This document shows positions 27,009-36,326 of a stretch of DNA of 64,000 nt, piece after piece. The translations under genes and the position numbers were made by a program. The DNA comes from CAMCXE01 sp036520615 (GTDB lineage: Bacteria; Pseudomonadota; Gammaproteobacteria; Pseudomonadales; Cellvibrionaceae). Within the stretch, counting starts at the first letter, position 1; every line of letters begins with the position of its first letter. Location of the stretch: the NCBI GenBank assembly GCA_036520615.1, contig DATDJI010000059.1, positions 1 through 64,000 of the forward strand. The letters are read 5' to 3'. The notes below the pieces were generated by a model that saw only the letters and a list, made by a program, of their open reading frames with translations, made no database searches and had not been told where the DNA came from.

Positions 27009-30000
27009 CTAAAAATTAATTTTTGCTGAAAGAGCTACAACTCTTTCAGCAATAAAACTGTCTAGCGTAGCCTCACGCTGAGCATTCATATTGGCAGGAG
27101 CATCGTCCACATAGGGCTTTTTATTCTCCAGGGCATTTAGCACTGAGATACGCGTTTGCAACCAGTGGGTCGGCTCATACCTTAAATTTAAATCTAAGTT
27201 AATAAACCGCACCCTTGTTGGAAAATCGAGTATATTGTTTTGAAGAGGAAATAAATACTTCTGATCTATCGATTTTAAATTAGCCGTTATAATGACATTA
27301 TCAAGTACAGCTTTTTCCAGCATCAATCCAATCATTTCAGTATTAGCTTTGTGAGGAATACTACCCCTCACCACTATGCCTTCACGATAAAGAGTTTTAC
27401 TTTTATTGTGGGCATAGGTAAAAGTTAAGGCATCAAGCCCTCCAAATGCTGTCGCAACTTGCGCGGAATATTCTTGCTCATGAAAATCCGGTGCGGTCAT
27501 TGGCTTTAACTCATTATCATACTCTGGTGCATGTCTTATATCCGCGTCTTGATACGAAACAATCCCTCCCCAACCCTGGCCTTCTTTTACAAAAGAAAGA
27601 GCGTCTATTTTTATTTGAGAATATGGTGCGTAGTCAGTTCTTCCAGCATAAGTCCCGCGAAGACGATAATGAAAGCTTTCTCTACCTTGAATCGGAAGCG
27701 ACACAAACTCATCGTGAGTCGCTTTACAAAAGATATCAAATGGGCAATTTAGGCCTAACTCTCCTTTGATCAGACTTTCATCCCAAGAACTGTAAAAATC
27801 CTTAATGTTCTGACGCTCTACACCTACTCCACCAAAAAGCCAGTCATTTTCATAAATATATTCCAAATAATAACTTTTCATTTTTTCAGTAGCGGCATCG
27901 TATAGAACTTCAGGTTCACCTAAAGAGATTCCATCAACTTCAAAAGCCGAATAGAAATCTCCTGCACGATGAATAGTATATTCCTCGTAACCGGTAAAAA
28001 ACTGACCAACGACAGATGCAATGTTGCCTGTTATTTGTGTGATATCTGACCGAACAATTGACTGTTCATCATTTTTTATCAAAAACCCCGGAAACGAATT
28101 TTCAAAATGCGAATCGAAATTCTCATGCTTGCGAGTTTTAACTCCCAGCACCTTTACTTTTTCGGCGGGGGAATACACAAAGCCTGCTGAATAAGCTTCT
28201 TTTTTCGATTTACTCCTAACATTGGATGAAAGCACATCCCTCGCAATTGATTCAGATATATCCCCCAAATCATCTTCTCGCTCGCCAGCTGTAACTTGCG
28301 CCAGAAAATTATCTGTCACCTGATACTTAAGCTTTGCCTCATTTACCAAATAATCCCGATCATTATTCTCTTTAAACCCATCGCTCGAATAATGATACTG
28401 CCCCAAACTCAAATCAGTTTTTTCTCCCACTAATTGCACCTGCCCTTCCGTAGCACGGGTATTGTTTCCTGCACCTAACGCTGCAACAAAGCCGTTAATT
28501 CCATTAGGCGTAAACGCTGCGTTGTATTCGTTAATACCTATTTCGTGAGGGCCTGCGCCGGGTAACACTTGCATCGCAGTTTCAGCAAAGCCCGGTGCTA
28601 GAGGTGTAGCTCCTATGGGTGCAAGCAAGCTGGCCTGTAGCGCCTCATTGGCGCGAGCGGTTTGGGCACCTTCTTTGCCGGTAAGGGCTATGGCCATGGC
28701 GCGGTGACCTGCATAATCATTCGGCGCAGCTCTGACAGCATCGGCAGCGGCATTAATAGCCAGTTGCTCCGCCCCCATGGCTTGGTAAATACGAGCTTTA
28801 TCCGCCAAGCGCGTGGACTCATCGGAATCAAGAGCGCCGTCTTGGCGGTAAACCGCGCGGTTGGCATTTTTATCTATGGCAGTTTCAATCAGTTGTAGTG
28901 CTTCGCCATAGTGGTTTTGGTCGTGTTTAACCTGGCTTAAGTAATACCAAGGCGTAGGGTCGTTAGGGTCGAGGGTTTGAGCGAGATTTAATTGAGTTTC
29001 GGCAAGTTTTAAACGGTTTTCCTCAAAGTAGCCCTTACCCAAATAAGAGCGCAGCAGGCTGTTAGCTGGATCTAATACCACCGCCAACTCCAAATGCTCA
29101 CGACCTTGCTCTAAATGCCCCTGTTGAATCAGTGCCATGCCCCACCCCAAATGCGTGTAAGGATCACCCGAATCTATGCTGCTAGCTTTGGAGAAATAAC
29201 TTTGCGCAGCGCGGCCCTTGCGCTGGGCTAATAAGCTAAAGCCTTTAAATGTCAGCAGGCGGCTGTGGTTGGGAGCAAGTGCCAATGCCTTGTCTAGAGC
29301 CGTGCGCGCTTGCGCTTTTCTACCAAGGGCTAAATTAAGTTCGGCTACCCGGGCGATAATTTGGCTGTCGGTTGGGGCGATGCGCTGCGCCTCTAGGGCT
29401 GAATCCAACGCGCCTTCGAGACGGCCTTGACCTTGCTGACTATAAGAATGGGCAATTAATGCTGTGGGATTAAAGGGATTATCCAATACGTTTTGCGCTG
29501 CGCGCTGCTGACCGCGCTCAACATTGCCGCTACCCAAATCAATTAAAGCCGCAATCGCTTGAGCATCAGGGTGTTTCGGGTTTAGCGTTAACGCCCGCTG
29601 CACAAGTTGCTGGGCCTGAGGCAATTGGCCCCGATTTAATGCTAGAGCGGCGCCGAGGGATAAAATCTCAGCGCTGGCTTGCTGATCCTGGCTGATGCGT
29701 TGAATAACTTGTCCGTCCTCGCCTTTTGCCAACTGAGCTTTCACATCTTCCGGCAAGTTAAGACGGTTCGGCAGCGGCGGGAAATACATGGCCCAGCTAA
29801 CAAAATCGTTAAGCTTTAACACCACTGGAGCGCCCGGAGACTGCTGACTGCTGCTGGTTCGAGTGCTCTGCCCTTGCATGAGCAACACACTGCCCGCCGG
29901 GTTGCCGCTGCGTACGACGCCTTCAATTACTCCAACTTGATTGCTGCCATTTTCGGCGGTTACTAAAAATTCCGTGCCTTCAACAGCTGCGTTTACATAG

Positions 30001-30437
30001 GGAGCTTTAACTGTGAAGCTTTTTGGCGTGCGAGTTAAAAAATGTGCCGCGCCCTCGCTTAGTTCCACCCAAAAACCTTTATCCGGTGGAATTAATTTTA
30101 AACTGCTGTGCTCGTTTAACCGTACCAGCGTATTATTGCTCAAACGCAATGCAGCGCGCTTTTCTTGCACAATTAGCGTATCGCCGTAACAAAACGTTTG
30201 ATTGAGACTGGCTTCATGCCATTGGTTATCTCCAGTGGCTTGCCACTGCACGCGCCCCTCCAGGCTATCTAACCGCGCTGCGAAATTCTCGCAGCGCGCA
30301 GTCTCAGCAGCGCCAGCCGCCTGCGCAATCCATAACATGCCTAATGCAAGCCAGGCCGCTTGCGAGATACTGCTAACCTGCAGCGTATTTCGCGGTGTTT
30401 GCAGGAGTTTACGAGATAAGCAAAAGTGCAAAGACAT
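27009..30437 (-). CDS. FecR-TPR-outer-membrane beta-barrel fusion protein
   Basis: 1142 residues. Signal peptide (AWLALGMLWIAQAAGAAE, cleaved near 44). A FecR domain spans about 60-190 with LEGRVQWQATGDNQWHEAS, FTVKAPYVNAAVEGTEFLV and VGVIEGVVRSG. About 240-600 is a run of tetratricopeptide repeats (ALTLNPKHPDAQAIAAL, ALALAPNHSRLLTFKGFSLL, LDPNDPTPWYYLSQVKHDQ). The last 500 residues alternate like an outer-membrane barrel and end in VALSAKINF, with a terminal Phe. The FecR and TPR parts should face the periplasm. It lies 178 bases after the CHASE2 cyclase gene on the same strand, so the two are probably co-expressed. Substrate or signal unknown. Confidence 0.82.
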   Translation of the reverse strand: MSLHFCLSRKLLQTPRNTLQVSSISQAAWLALGMLWIAQAAGAAETARCENFAARLDSLEGRVQWQATGDNQWHEASLNQTFCYGDTLIVQEKRAALRLSNNTLVRLNEHSSLKLIPPDKGFWVELSEGAAHFLTRTPKSFTVKAPYVNAAVEGTEFLVTAENGSNQVGVIEGVVRSGNPAGSVLLMQGQSTRTSSSQQSPGAPVVLKLNDFVSWAMYFPPLPNRLNLPEDVKAQLAKGEDGQVIQRISQDQQASAEILSLGAALALNRGQLPQAQQLVQRALTLNPKHPDAQAIAALIDLGSGNVERGQQRAAQNVLDNPFNPTALIAHSYSQQGQGRLEGALDSALEAQRIAPTDSQIIARVAELNLALGRKAQARTALDKALALAPNHSRLLTFKGFSLLAQRKGRAAQSYFSKASSIDSGDPYTHLGWGMALIQQGHLEQGREHLELAVVLDPANSLLRSYLGKGYFEENRLKLAETQLNLAQTLDPNDPTPWYYLSQVKHDQNHYGEALQLIETAIDKNANRAVYRQDGALDSDESTRLADKARIYQAMGAEQLAINAAADAVRAAPNDYAGHRAMAIALTGKEGAQTARANEALQASLLAPIGATPLAPGFAETAMQVLPGAGPHEIGINEYNAAFTPNGINGFVAALGAGNNTRATEGQVQLVGEKTDLSLGQYHYSSDGFKENNDRDYLVNEAKLKYQVTDNFLAQVTAGEREDDLGDISESIARDVLSSNVRSKSKKEAYSAGFVYSPAEKVKVLGVKTRKHENFDSHFENSFPGFLIKNDEQSIVRSDITQITGNIASVVGQFFTGYEEYTIHRAGDFYSAFEVDGISLGEPEVLYDAATEKMKSYYLEYIYENDWLFGGVGVERQNIKDFYSSWDESLIKGELGLNCPFDIFCKATHDEFVSLPIQGRESFHYRLRGTYAGRTDYAPYSQIKIDALSFVKEGQGWGGIVSYQDADIRHAPEYDNELKPMTAPDFHEQEYSAQVATAFGGLDALTFTYAHNKSKTLYREGIVVRGSIPHKANTEMIGLMLEKAVLDNVIITANLKSIDQKYLFPLQNNILDFPTRVRFINLDLNLRYEPTHWLQTRISVLNALENKKPYVDDAPANMNAQREATLDSFIAERVVALSAKINF

Positions 30438-30615
30438 AACTAATTACCTGAAATAGTTAACACCACAGCGCAAGCTGCAGAAATAAGAATCGCGATATAG
30501 GCTCGACTTTTCCATTGTCGAGTTAATTTGCAGTACTCAGCTGAGCTTAAATTTAACGCTTTTAGTTTTATTTTGAGCGTATTTTTTACAGTAAAAAAGT
30601 CGCCGCTGCCGCTAA

Positions 30616-32730
30616 TTAATTAGCGTTAGGCTCAAGCGCGCGCTTACATTGCTGCAGGTAATAACGGCTGGGGCCGTCCTGCGGAAATTGCTCGGTTAAC
30701 GCTTGTAACAACGTCAAAGCTTCTTCGGGTGCGCGTTTATAGGCAGCAAGCGCTTGTTTAAATTGGAATTCTAACTGGTTCTGAGCAGGGTTAATACCCG
30801 GTTCATAGAGTTGGTAGAAATGCACCTCGTGCAACTTGTTGCGCAGGTTAAACGCACCTAAATCACGCACTGCAAATTCACAGGGAATTTCTATTAATAC
30901 TGCCGCCACCACATCCGAACAAATAATGCGCGTACCCAATGAACGGTTAAACGGCTCCATCCGCGATACCGTATTAACCATATCCCCGACGGGCGAATAT
31001 TCAAAATGCCCTCTAGCCCCCAAATGCCCCAAAGAAAATTCACCCCCGTGCATCGCACAGCTGGTGGGTAGTCGGTGTAAATCCGGTTGCACCTGTAATC
31101 GTTTTTGAATGGCGCATGCAGTCCGGCTGGCGCGCAGACAGGCATCAACACTGATATGCGTATCCAGCCAGAGCGCTAACAGTGCATCACCAACAATATT
31201 CGCCACTATGCCGCCATTGGCTTTTACTTCGTCGATTAATTCCGTGTAATAAAGGTTCATCAGTTCATGTAATTCAGCCGGAGGCAATTCTTCGGCTAAA
31301 CGAGTGTAGCCTTGAATATCCGTTAACAGGCACACGCCGCTGACTACCTGATTGTGTTGTGCAAAATGCGTAATCTCATCGGTCAGTGCCTTCGCCGCCT
31401 GCGCAGGCATGTAATTGGTTAAATCCGCAATTAAATTTTGATAGCGCAATTTATTGGCGCGCAGCCGCAGGCCCACATCAAAGCTATAAAACATAAGGCT
31501 TAGCACTAAAGGGCATGCTAAGGGTAAACGATAGTAATGCTGCGCAAACATCCAGTAGGCCGCTGTGAAGTAACCTAGGTGCCAGGCAGCGCCGAACATC
31601 CAGGCAATTCGAGGTGATAATTTCTGCGAAATCAACCAGAGCGCAAATAGCCACAAGCCTAACAACACGCTCTGATAAGAATAATTGACGTGAGTCAGCA
31701 TTTGCCGATGTAACAGGTTACCCAGCGCACTGGCAGATATTTCTACACCACTTAAATCTAATCCATCGTCTTTTGAATACACCGTTCTATATGCGTCTAG
31801 CTGTTCTGTTTGTTGGTTTTCCACTAAACCTACATAAACTATTTTTTCTCGAAAAATTTCCTGGCGTTTATCTAAAGCCATCGCCAACACATCATCAATT
31901 TGCCACTGCGGCAAATGACCAGGCGGGCCATACAAATTTATAAAAACACCCTGGGTGTGAGTAAAACTGTGCCAAAGAGATAAGCACAAGGCATCACTGC
32001 AGGTGTGCAAAAATGCTCGCTGTTGCTGTGACGAAAAGTGTTTAATGTGCTGCCAAATAGTATTGCCGCCATTGAATTCAGGTGCTGCGCTATTAAGCCG
32101 CTGCAAAAACGCTTGCCAACCTACAGGATCGGCAAGGCTAAAAGCTGTTAAGGGTTGGCTTAATTTAGGCTCGCCCTGTAATTCCATTACGGGATAAAAG
32201 TGGTCCACTAAGCCTGCTGATTTGGGTAACACAAAATGTCCTGAACCGCGAGAAGCGCTTTTAAACCGCTGCAATGGCGGAATAATTTCCTCCACATCCG
32301 CACGACCTTGCACGCCTGCGTCCAATTGATAGCGCTTTAAATAATCGAATAACACTACGCGATTGGAGGCTTTAATTGCAGCTTCCAAGCTTGCGTCCTC
32401 TTCTTCCGTACGAGCATCTTTAAAAGCCACGTCAAATACTATTAATCGTGCACCAGCTTCTGTCAGTTGATTAATCAGTTGCGCATGTAATATGCGGGAA
32501 AAATAGCGCCTAGGCTGGCCCAAAGCTTCAGCCGCTTGTTGATTCAAACTCACCAAGGCTATTTCCGCAGGCGGCGCAATCGTCCCGCGCCACGCGAAAA
32601 ACACCTGCCCTGCTAACTGTTCTGCCAATACCAACACGCGCGGTAAAACCAAGCAGGCCATAAGGGCGCCCAGGGCTAGGAGCATGTGCATTTTACGGTT
32701 ACACTGCCAGGAGTTACGGCCTACTTGCAT
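30616..32730 (-). CDS. CHASE2-domain class III adenylate (nucleotidyl) cyclase
   Basis: 704 residues. An N-terminal membrane segment (about 15-37) leads into a periplasmic CHASE2 sensor (about 45-340; PAEIALVSLNQQAAEALG, ARLIVFDVAFKDAR, VYVGLVEN). Three membrane spans follow (about 352-418). The C-terminal cyclase domain (about 460-610) has metal-binding D471 in LTDIQGYTRLAE and D515 in IVGDALLALW, then VGDMVNTVSRME with the catalytic N586 and R590. All catalytic residues I can place are present, so it should be active and make cAMP; cGMP is not excluded. It is divergent from a Crp-family gene, 79 bases away. Confidence 0.92.
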   Translation of the reverse strand: MQVGRNSWQCNRKMHMLLALGALMACLVLPRVLVLAEQLAGQVFFAWRGTIAPPAEIALVSLNQQAAEALGQPRRYFSRILHAQLINQLTEAGARLIVFDVAFKDARTEEEDASLEAAIKASNRVVLFDYLKRYQLDAGVQGRADVEEIIPPLQRFKSASRGSGHFVLPKSAGLVDHFYPVMELQGEPKLSQPLTAFSLADPVGWQAFLQRLNSAAPEFNGGNTIWQHIKHFSSQQQRAFLHTCSDALCLSLWHSFTHTQGVFINLYGPPGHLPQWQIDDVLAMALDKRQEIFREKIVYVGLVENQQTEQLDAYRTVYSKDDGLDLSGVEISASALGNLLHRQMLTHVNYSYQSVLLGLWLFALWLISQKLSPRIAWMFGAAWHLGYFTAAYWMFAQHYYRLPLACPLVLSLMFYSFDVGLRLRANKLRYQNLIADLTNYMPAQAAKALTDEITHFAQHNQVVSGVCLLTDIQGYTRLAEELPPAELHELMNLYYTELIDEVKANGGIVANIVGDALLALWLDTHISVDACLRASRTACAIQKRLQVQPDLHRLPTSCAMHGGEFSLGHLGARGHFEYSPVGDMVNTVSRMEPFNRSLGTRIICSDVVAAVLIEIPCEFAVRDLGAFNLRNKLHEVHFYQLYEPGINPAQNQLEFQFKQALAAYKRAPEEALTLLQALTEQFPQDGPSRYYLQQCKRALEPNAN

Positions 32731-32809
32731 GGCTCACACGCATCATGAGTGAAACAGGGAACGATACCAGAACCGGCCAGCCCTTCCCCCACTTATTTCG
32801 GTATCCGCC

Positions 32810-33448
32810 ATGCTAAATACCATCGCGCTGTTTTCGTCGATTCCCGCCGAGCGCTTAGCTCCCTTAGAGCAACAATTTAACCATCGCACCTATCCGAAAA
32901 ATACCATTCTGTTTATGGAAGGCGACACAGCGGGCCAGCTGTATATTATCGAATCTGGCATGGTAAGCGTGTACACCGATGGCGCAGATGGCAAACAATT
33001 AATTTTAAATTTTTTATCCGATGGCGATTGTTTTGGTGAATTATCGCTACTGGATAATAAGCCGCGCTCAGCCTCCGTTATGACGCTTGCAGACAGCAAA
33101 ATCTGCTCTATTACGCGCGAAGCTTTTAAAGCTTTTTTGCGCGACAACCCTGATTTATATGACGCACTTATTTGCGAGCTAGCAGGCAAAGTTCGTCAAT
33201 TAACCGAAAACGTTAAAGATATGGCACTGCTTGATGTTTACGGCCGCGTTGCCCACACGCTTGAGCGTTTAACCGGCGATAACAATCGCGTTACCATCCC
33301 TAAATTAACCCACCAGGATATCGCTAACATGGTGGGCGCCTCGCGGGAAATGGTCAGCCGTATCATGAAAGAACTCGTCCTTGGCGGCTATATCGAATTG
33401 CATCAACGGCATATTGAAATTAAAAAATCTTTTCCCAAGGGCTGGTAA
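32810..33448 (+). CDS. Crp/Fnr-family transcription regulator
   Basis: 212 residues. The cyclic-nucleotide pocket (about 15-125) contains FGELSLLDNKPRSAS with E77, R86 and S87, corresponding to the cAMP-contacting E72, R82 and S83 of E. coli CRP. No Fe-S cysteine cluster is present, so it is not FNR. The C-terminal HTH is LTHQDIANMVGASREMVSRIMKEL. It most probably binds cAMP, and the neighbouring cyclase is the obvious source. Whether it is the global Vfr/CRP orthologue or a dedicated local regulator is not decidable here; it is less close to E. coli CRP than Vfr is, by my reading. Confidence 0.9.
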   Translation: MLNTIALFSSIPAERLAPLEQQFNHRTYPKNTILFMEGDTAGQLYIIESGMVSVYTDGADGKQLILNFLSDGDCFGELSLLDNKPRSASVMTLADSKICSITREAFKAFLRDNPDLYDALICELAGKVRQLTENVKDMALLDVYGRVAHTLERLTGDNNRVTIPKLTHQDIANMVGASREMVSRIMKELVLGGYIELHQRHIEIKKSFPKGW

Positions 33449-33466
33449 AACACCTGCAAAGATTAA

Positions 33467-33883
33467 TTAAACCGCACAGCAAGACATTCCTTTCTGCGGT
33501 AAAAAAGCGGTTAAATGTTTACGCCTTTGCAGGTTTCTATCTTCAGGACGCGCTAAATACTGTTCAAATAACACAACTGAATGGGCATTGTATAAAACTG
33601 GAATTTGCACCTCTACGCGGAATTTCTTACGGCGCAATTGGCTCCAGTCGCGGCAGGTAAAATCAGCATTGATCGGCAGGCCTTTATTGATAAAGAGCCG
33701 GTAAATTGTCTGCTGACGCGCATCTTGCACATCCACCCAAAAACCAATAATCCCCGTAGCCACAGGCTCTGCAGGGTGCGCAACCCCTTTGGGGATTGGC
33801 GCGCGCAATTCTTCGATGGTTTCCAGCTTAATTTTGTTGCCGGTTAAACCAAATTGCAGACGGTAAATATCAAGTTGACTCAT
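33467..33883 (-). CDS. Conserved hypothetical protein
   Basis: 138 residues, no signal or membrane segment. I do not recognise the family. It looks beta-rich in the first half (LQFGLTGNKIKLETIEELRAP, ATGIIGFWVDVQDARQQTIYRLF) and basic in the second (RRKKFRVEVQIPVLYNA, RRKHLTAF), ending SCCAV. GGAG lies eight bases before the ATG, so it is likely to be translated. It is convergent with the Crp-family gene (18 bases between the stops). A palindrome at 33947-33959 lies in its promoter region. Confidence 0.7.
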   Translation of the reverse strand: MSQLDIYRLQFGLTGNKIKLETIEELRAPIPKGVAHPAEPVATGIIGFWVDVQDARQQTIYRLFINKGLPINADFTCRDWSQLRRKKFRVEVQIPVLYNAHSVVLFEQYLARPEDRNLQRRKHLTAFLPQKGMSCCAV

Positions 33884-33946
33884 GACACTGCTCCAATTAT
33901 TTCCTTAGGATGGTCACAAGCTTAAAGGTCAGGGTTATTACAAACA

Positions 33947-33959
33947 GTGAAAAATTCAC
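33947..33959. promoter_or_regulatory. Palindrome GTGA-N5-TCAC upstream of the hypothetical gene
   Basis: GTGAAAAATTCAC, 64 bases upstream of the ATG at 33883. It resembles a CRP half-site pair but has five, not six, central bases. A Crp-like or other dimeric regulator site is possible. Confidence 0.3.
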
Positions 33960-34009
33960 AGCTAGAATTGTGATTTTTTACCCTTAACCTCAGCTACCAG
34001 AATTTAATA

Positions 34010-34402
34010 TCAGATAATCGGCCCATAACGTTCGGCGTCGCGCACGCCTTTTTGCACGTATTTAACCCACACAATAAAACTTACGCACACAGTCATTGCA
34101 CAGGCAAGCTGCCAGAACTTAGGTGGCAAAATCAGCCAAAAGCCTTGGTTTTTAATCAGCGAGGAAAAGCTCGATACACAAAACGGCATAATAAATAGCC
34201 GCCGGGTTTGCCAAGGATCAGAGGCGACGCGACGCACGCTCAATTGCAAAGCAATGCCGATGACCAGGCTAATGCCAACAGAATTCAGCCATAGACGCGG
34301 GCTGAAATCAAAATAAAAAGCCACGATTACGCAGTACCAAAGCAGATAACACCAGAGAATTAGCTTGCCATTAGTAAGAGTGCGAAAGTAATTCAACAGC
34401 AT
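34010..34402 (-). CDS. Conserved inner-membrane protein, unknown
   Basis: 130 residues from ATG at 34402 (MLLNYFRTLTNGKLILW); the frame is open to 34423. Four hydrophobic segments (LILWCYLLWYCVIVAFYF, LWLNSVGISLVIGIALQL, FIMPFCVSSFSSLI, FWQLACAMTVCVSFIVWV). The motif SSLIKNQGFWLILPP is shared by small conserved membrane proteins of Pseudomonas and relatives, as far as I recall; function unknown. It sits downstream of psd on the same strand, with a 175-base gap. Confidence 0.78.
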   Translation of the reverse strand: MLLNYFRTLTNGKLILWCYLLWYCVIVAFYFDFSPRLWLNSVGISLVIGIALQLSVRRVASDPWQTRRLFIMPFCVSSFSSLIKNQGFWLILPPKFWQLACAMTVCVSFIVWVKYVQKGVRDAERYGPII

Positions 34403-34597
34403 AACAAGGCAATCGATTAACAAACCTTAAGTCTGGAGAAGCATTTTTAGGAACTATTGCAGGGCCGAACAGCCGGCGACGACTACATTAGATATTCATG
34501 CGTTGTCGCACTCGCCGGATCCACACGTAAGCGGAGCGTTCCTAAAAACTCAACTACCTCGGCGCCATATAGAGGATGTTTAGACTTTTCCACTCAA

Positions 34598-35452
34598 TTA
34601 ACTAACGAGCTGCCCTATTGCCTCACCCATAACCACCACAGAACCGGCTTTAAGATCTTCCCGCCAACGCCCATTCCCTTTAGGCAACAACACAATTGCG
34701 GTAGAACCCAGCAAAAAGCGGCCCATTTCATCTCCCTTGGCCAGATTCACTGTTGGCGCTGTACCAAAATGCGTACTGCGAATGACATTACGCGTTGGCG
34801 CAACCACTCCAGCCCAAGGAGTTTCAATACTAGCCACAATCATTGCGCCCACTAAAACCACGGCCATAGGGCCATAGTCAGTTGCAAAGTGGCAGACAAC
34901 GCGCTCGTTCCGCGCAAACAAGCGCGGTACCAGGCCTGCAGTCATCGTATTGACGGAGAATAAATCACCGGGAATGTGCACCATGCGCACCAGCTGCCCG
35001 GCTAAGGGCATATGCACTCGGTGGTAGTCCTTAGGCGACAAGTACACGGTTGCAAACAAGCCGTCAGCAAATACTGCGGCTAAATCCTCTTGGCCACCTA
35101 ATAATTCCAGCAGGCTGAAATCTTGCCCTTTAGCTTGGAACACCCGGCCGTTTTTTATCTCACCTAGCTGGCTAATAGCCCCATCAGCTGGACACGCTAC
35201 TTCGCCTAAGCCTGAGCATATAGGGCGCATACCCGGCTTCAAAGCGCGCGTAAAAAAAGCATTAAAGTGCGCATAAGTGCGCGGATTTTCTTCCTGCGCT
35301 TGGCTCATATCCACGTTATAGCGGGCTATAAATTTTTCGATAAAAAGGTTCTTTACAAATCCCCATTGACAGCGCGCCACCGCGCCAATAAGGCGGGATA
35401 ACAAAGCCTGGGGAACAAGATATTGCAGCGCAATAAACACGTAGGGATGCAT
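34598..35452 (-). CDS. psd: Phosphatidylserine decarboxylase proenzyme
   Basis: 284 residues. The self-cleavage site LGSTAIVLLPKG near residue 253 yields the pyruvoyl-serine prosthetic group. FATVYLSPKDYHRVHMPLAG carries the conserved catalytic His. The enzyme makes phosphatidylethanolamine at the inner membrane. The upstream neighbour on the same strand is rhdA, 52 bases away, the same psd-rhdA pairing as in Pseudomonas. Confidence 0.97.
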   Translation of the reverse strand: MHPYVFIALQYLVPQALLSRLIGAVARCQWGFVKNLFIEKFIARYNVDMSQAQEENPRTYAHFNAFFTRALKPGMRPICSGLGEVACPADGAISQLGEIKNGRVFQAKGQDFSLLELLGGQEDLAAVFADGLFATVYLSPKDYHRVHMPLAGQLVRMVHIPGDLFSVNTMTAGLVPRLFARNERVVCHFATDYGPMAVVLVGAMIVASIETPWAGVVAPTRNVIRSTHFGTAPTVNLAKGDEMGRFLLGSTAIVLLPKGNGRWREDLKAGSVVVMGEAIGQLVS

Positions 35453-35504
35453 GAGATGGATCCTAATAGGGGGTTAAAATTGATGTGCACGGGCCAAACT
35501 CGTC

Positions 35505-36326
35505 TTACGAATCTGCGCCTGTGGATTTGGGTGTATCCGGCTGATTACCCCATTCTGCCCAACCGCCATCGTATGCGGCGATATTAAGGCCCAGGGCTTT
35601 ACCCACTAAATAGCTAAAACCTGAGCGATGGTGGGACTGGCAATGAGTGACAATCGGCCGCGCAGGGTCAAGCCCAGCCTCGATAATACGTGCGAGAGCA
35701 TTGCTGCGAATGCGATATCCGCGTGCAGGATCGTACACATCCGACCATTCCAAGTGCCTTGCGCCAGGTATATGCCCTGCGTACAAGGATGCGCGGACGC
35801 TGCCTTGATATTCTGCTCGGCTGCGGGCATCCCAAATCTGGATATCGGCGAATTCACGCAACAACTGCGGCATCTCTATCCGGCATTGCGGATGCAATTG
35901 GCGATGCTGAGGGGAGATCGCTTGCGGCTGATTAATCACTTGCTCAAGCGGCACACCTGTACTCAAACACGCGCGCAGACCGCCGTTAAGGTAATACACA
36001 GGTGCGTGGCCAAGCAGATCCAATGTCCATAACAAGCGCCCCGCCCAACCGCCGCCCTCGTCATCCATAACTAACACCGGCCGCTGCGGGTACAACCCAA
36101 GGCAATCGAACAAGCGGTTTAATTCGCTTAAATGCGGCGGCTTGCCCGGCACAGGAGCTGTTCCACAAAGTAAAAATTGCGCCGGCAGCCAGAGCGCTCC
36201 CGGCCAATGGCCAGCCTCATATTGCGCCTGGCTTGAGCAATCAAGAATTAATGTGCTGGCGGGTAATACTGCCGCTTGTTCCGCTTCGAGTACCCATGGG
36301 GCAAAGGTGGAGGTTACGGAGGTCAT
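35505..36326 (-). CDS. rhdA: Thiosulfate sulfurtransferase (two-domain rhodanese)
   Basis: 273 residues in two rhodanese domains. The N-terminal domain lacks a catalytic Cys; the C-terminal domain has C229 in THCQSHHRSG, nearly identical to the RhdA loop CQTHHRSG of Azotobacter. This loop is distinct from the CRKGVTA type. It transfers sulfane sulfur from thiosulfate to thiophilic acceptors, in the cytoplasm. Its ATG overlaps the rsgA stop (ATGA), so translation is coupled to rsgA. Confidence 0.95.
   Translation of the reverse strand: MTSVTSTFAPWVLEAEQAAVLPASTLILDCSSQAQYEAGHWPGALWLPAQFLLCGTAPVPGKPPHLSELNRLFDCLGLYPQRPVLVMDDEGGGWAGRLLWTLDLLGHAPVYYLNGGLRACLSTGVPLEQVINQPQAISPQHRQLHPQCRIEMPQLLREFADIQIWDARSRAEYQGSVRASLYAGHIPGARHLEWSDVYDPARGYRIRSNALARIIEAGLDPARPIVTHCQSHHRSGFSYLVGKALGLNIAAYDGGWAEWGNQPDTPKSTGADS

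Noticed and set aside
30582..30598. TTTTTTAC-A-GTAAAAAA palindrome after the cyclase gene
   Set aside because: All A/T stem; too weak to call a terminator, and likely chance in AT-rich sequence.
34457..34855. Plus-strand frame opposite psd
   Set aside because: Antisense shadow of psd with His/Arg-rich composition and no motifs.
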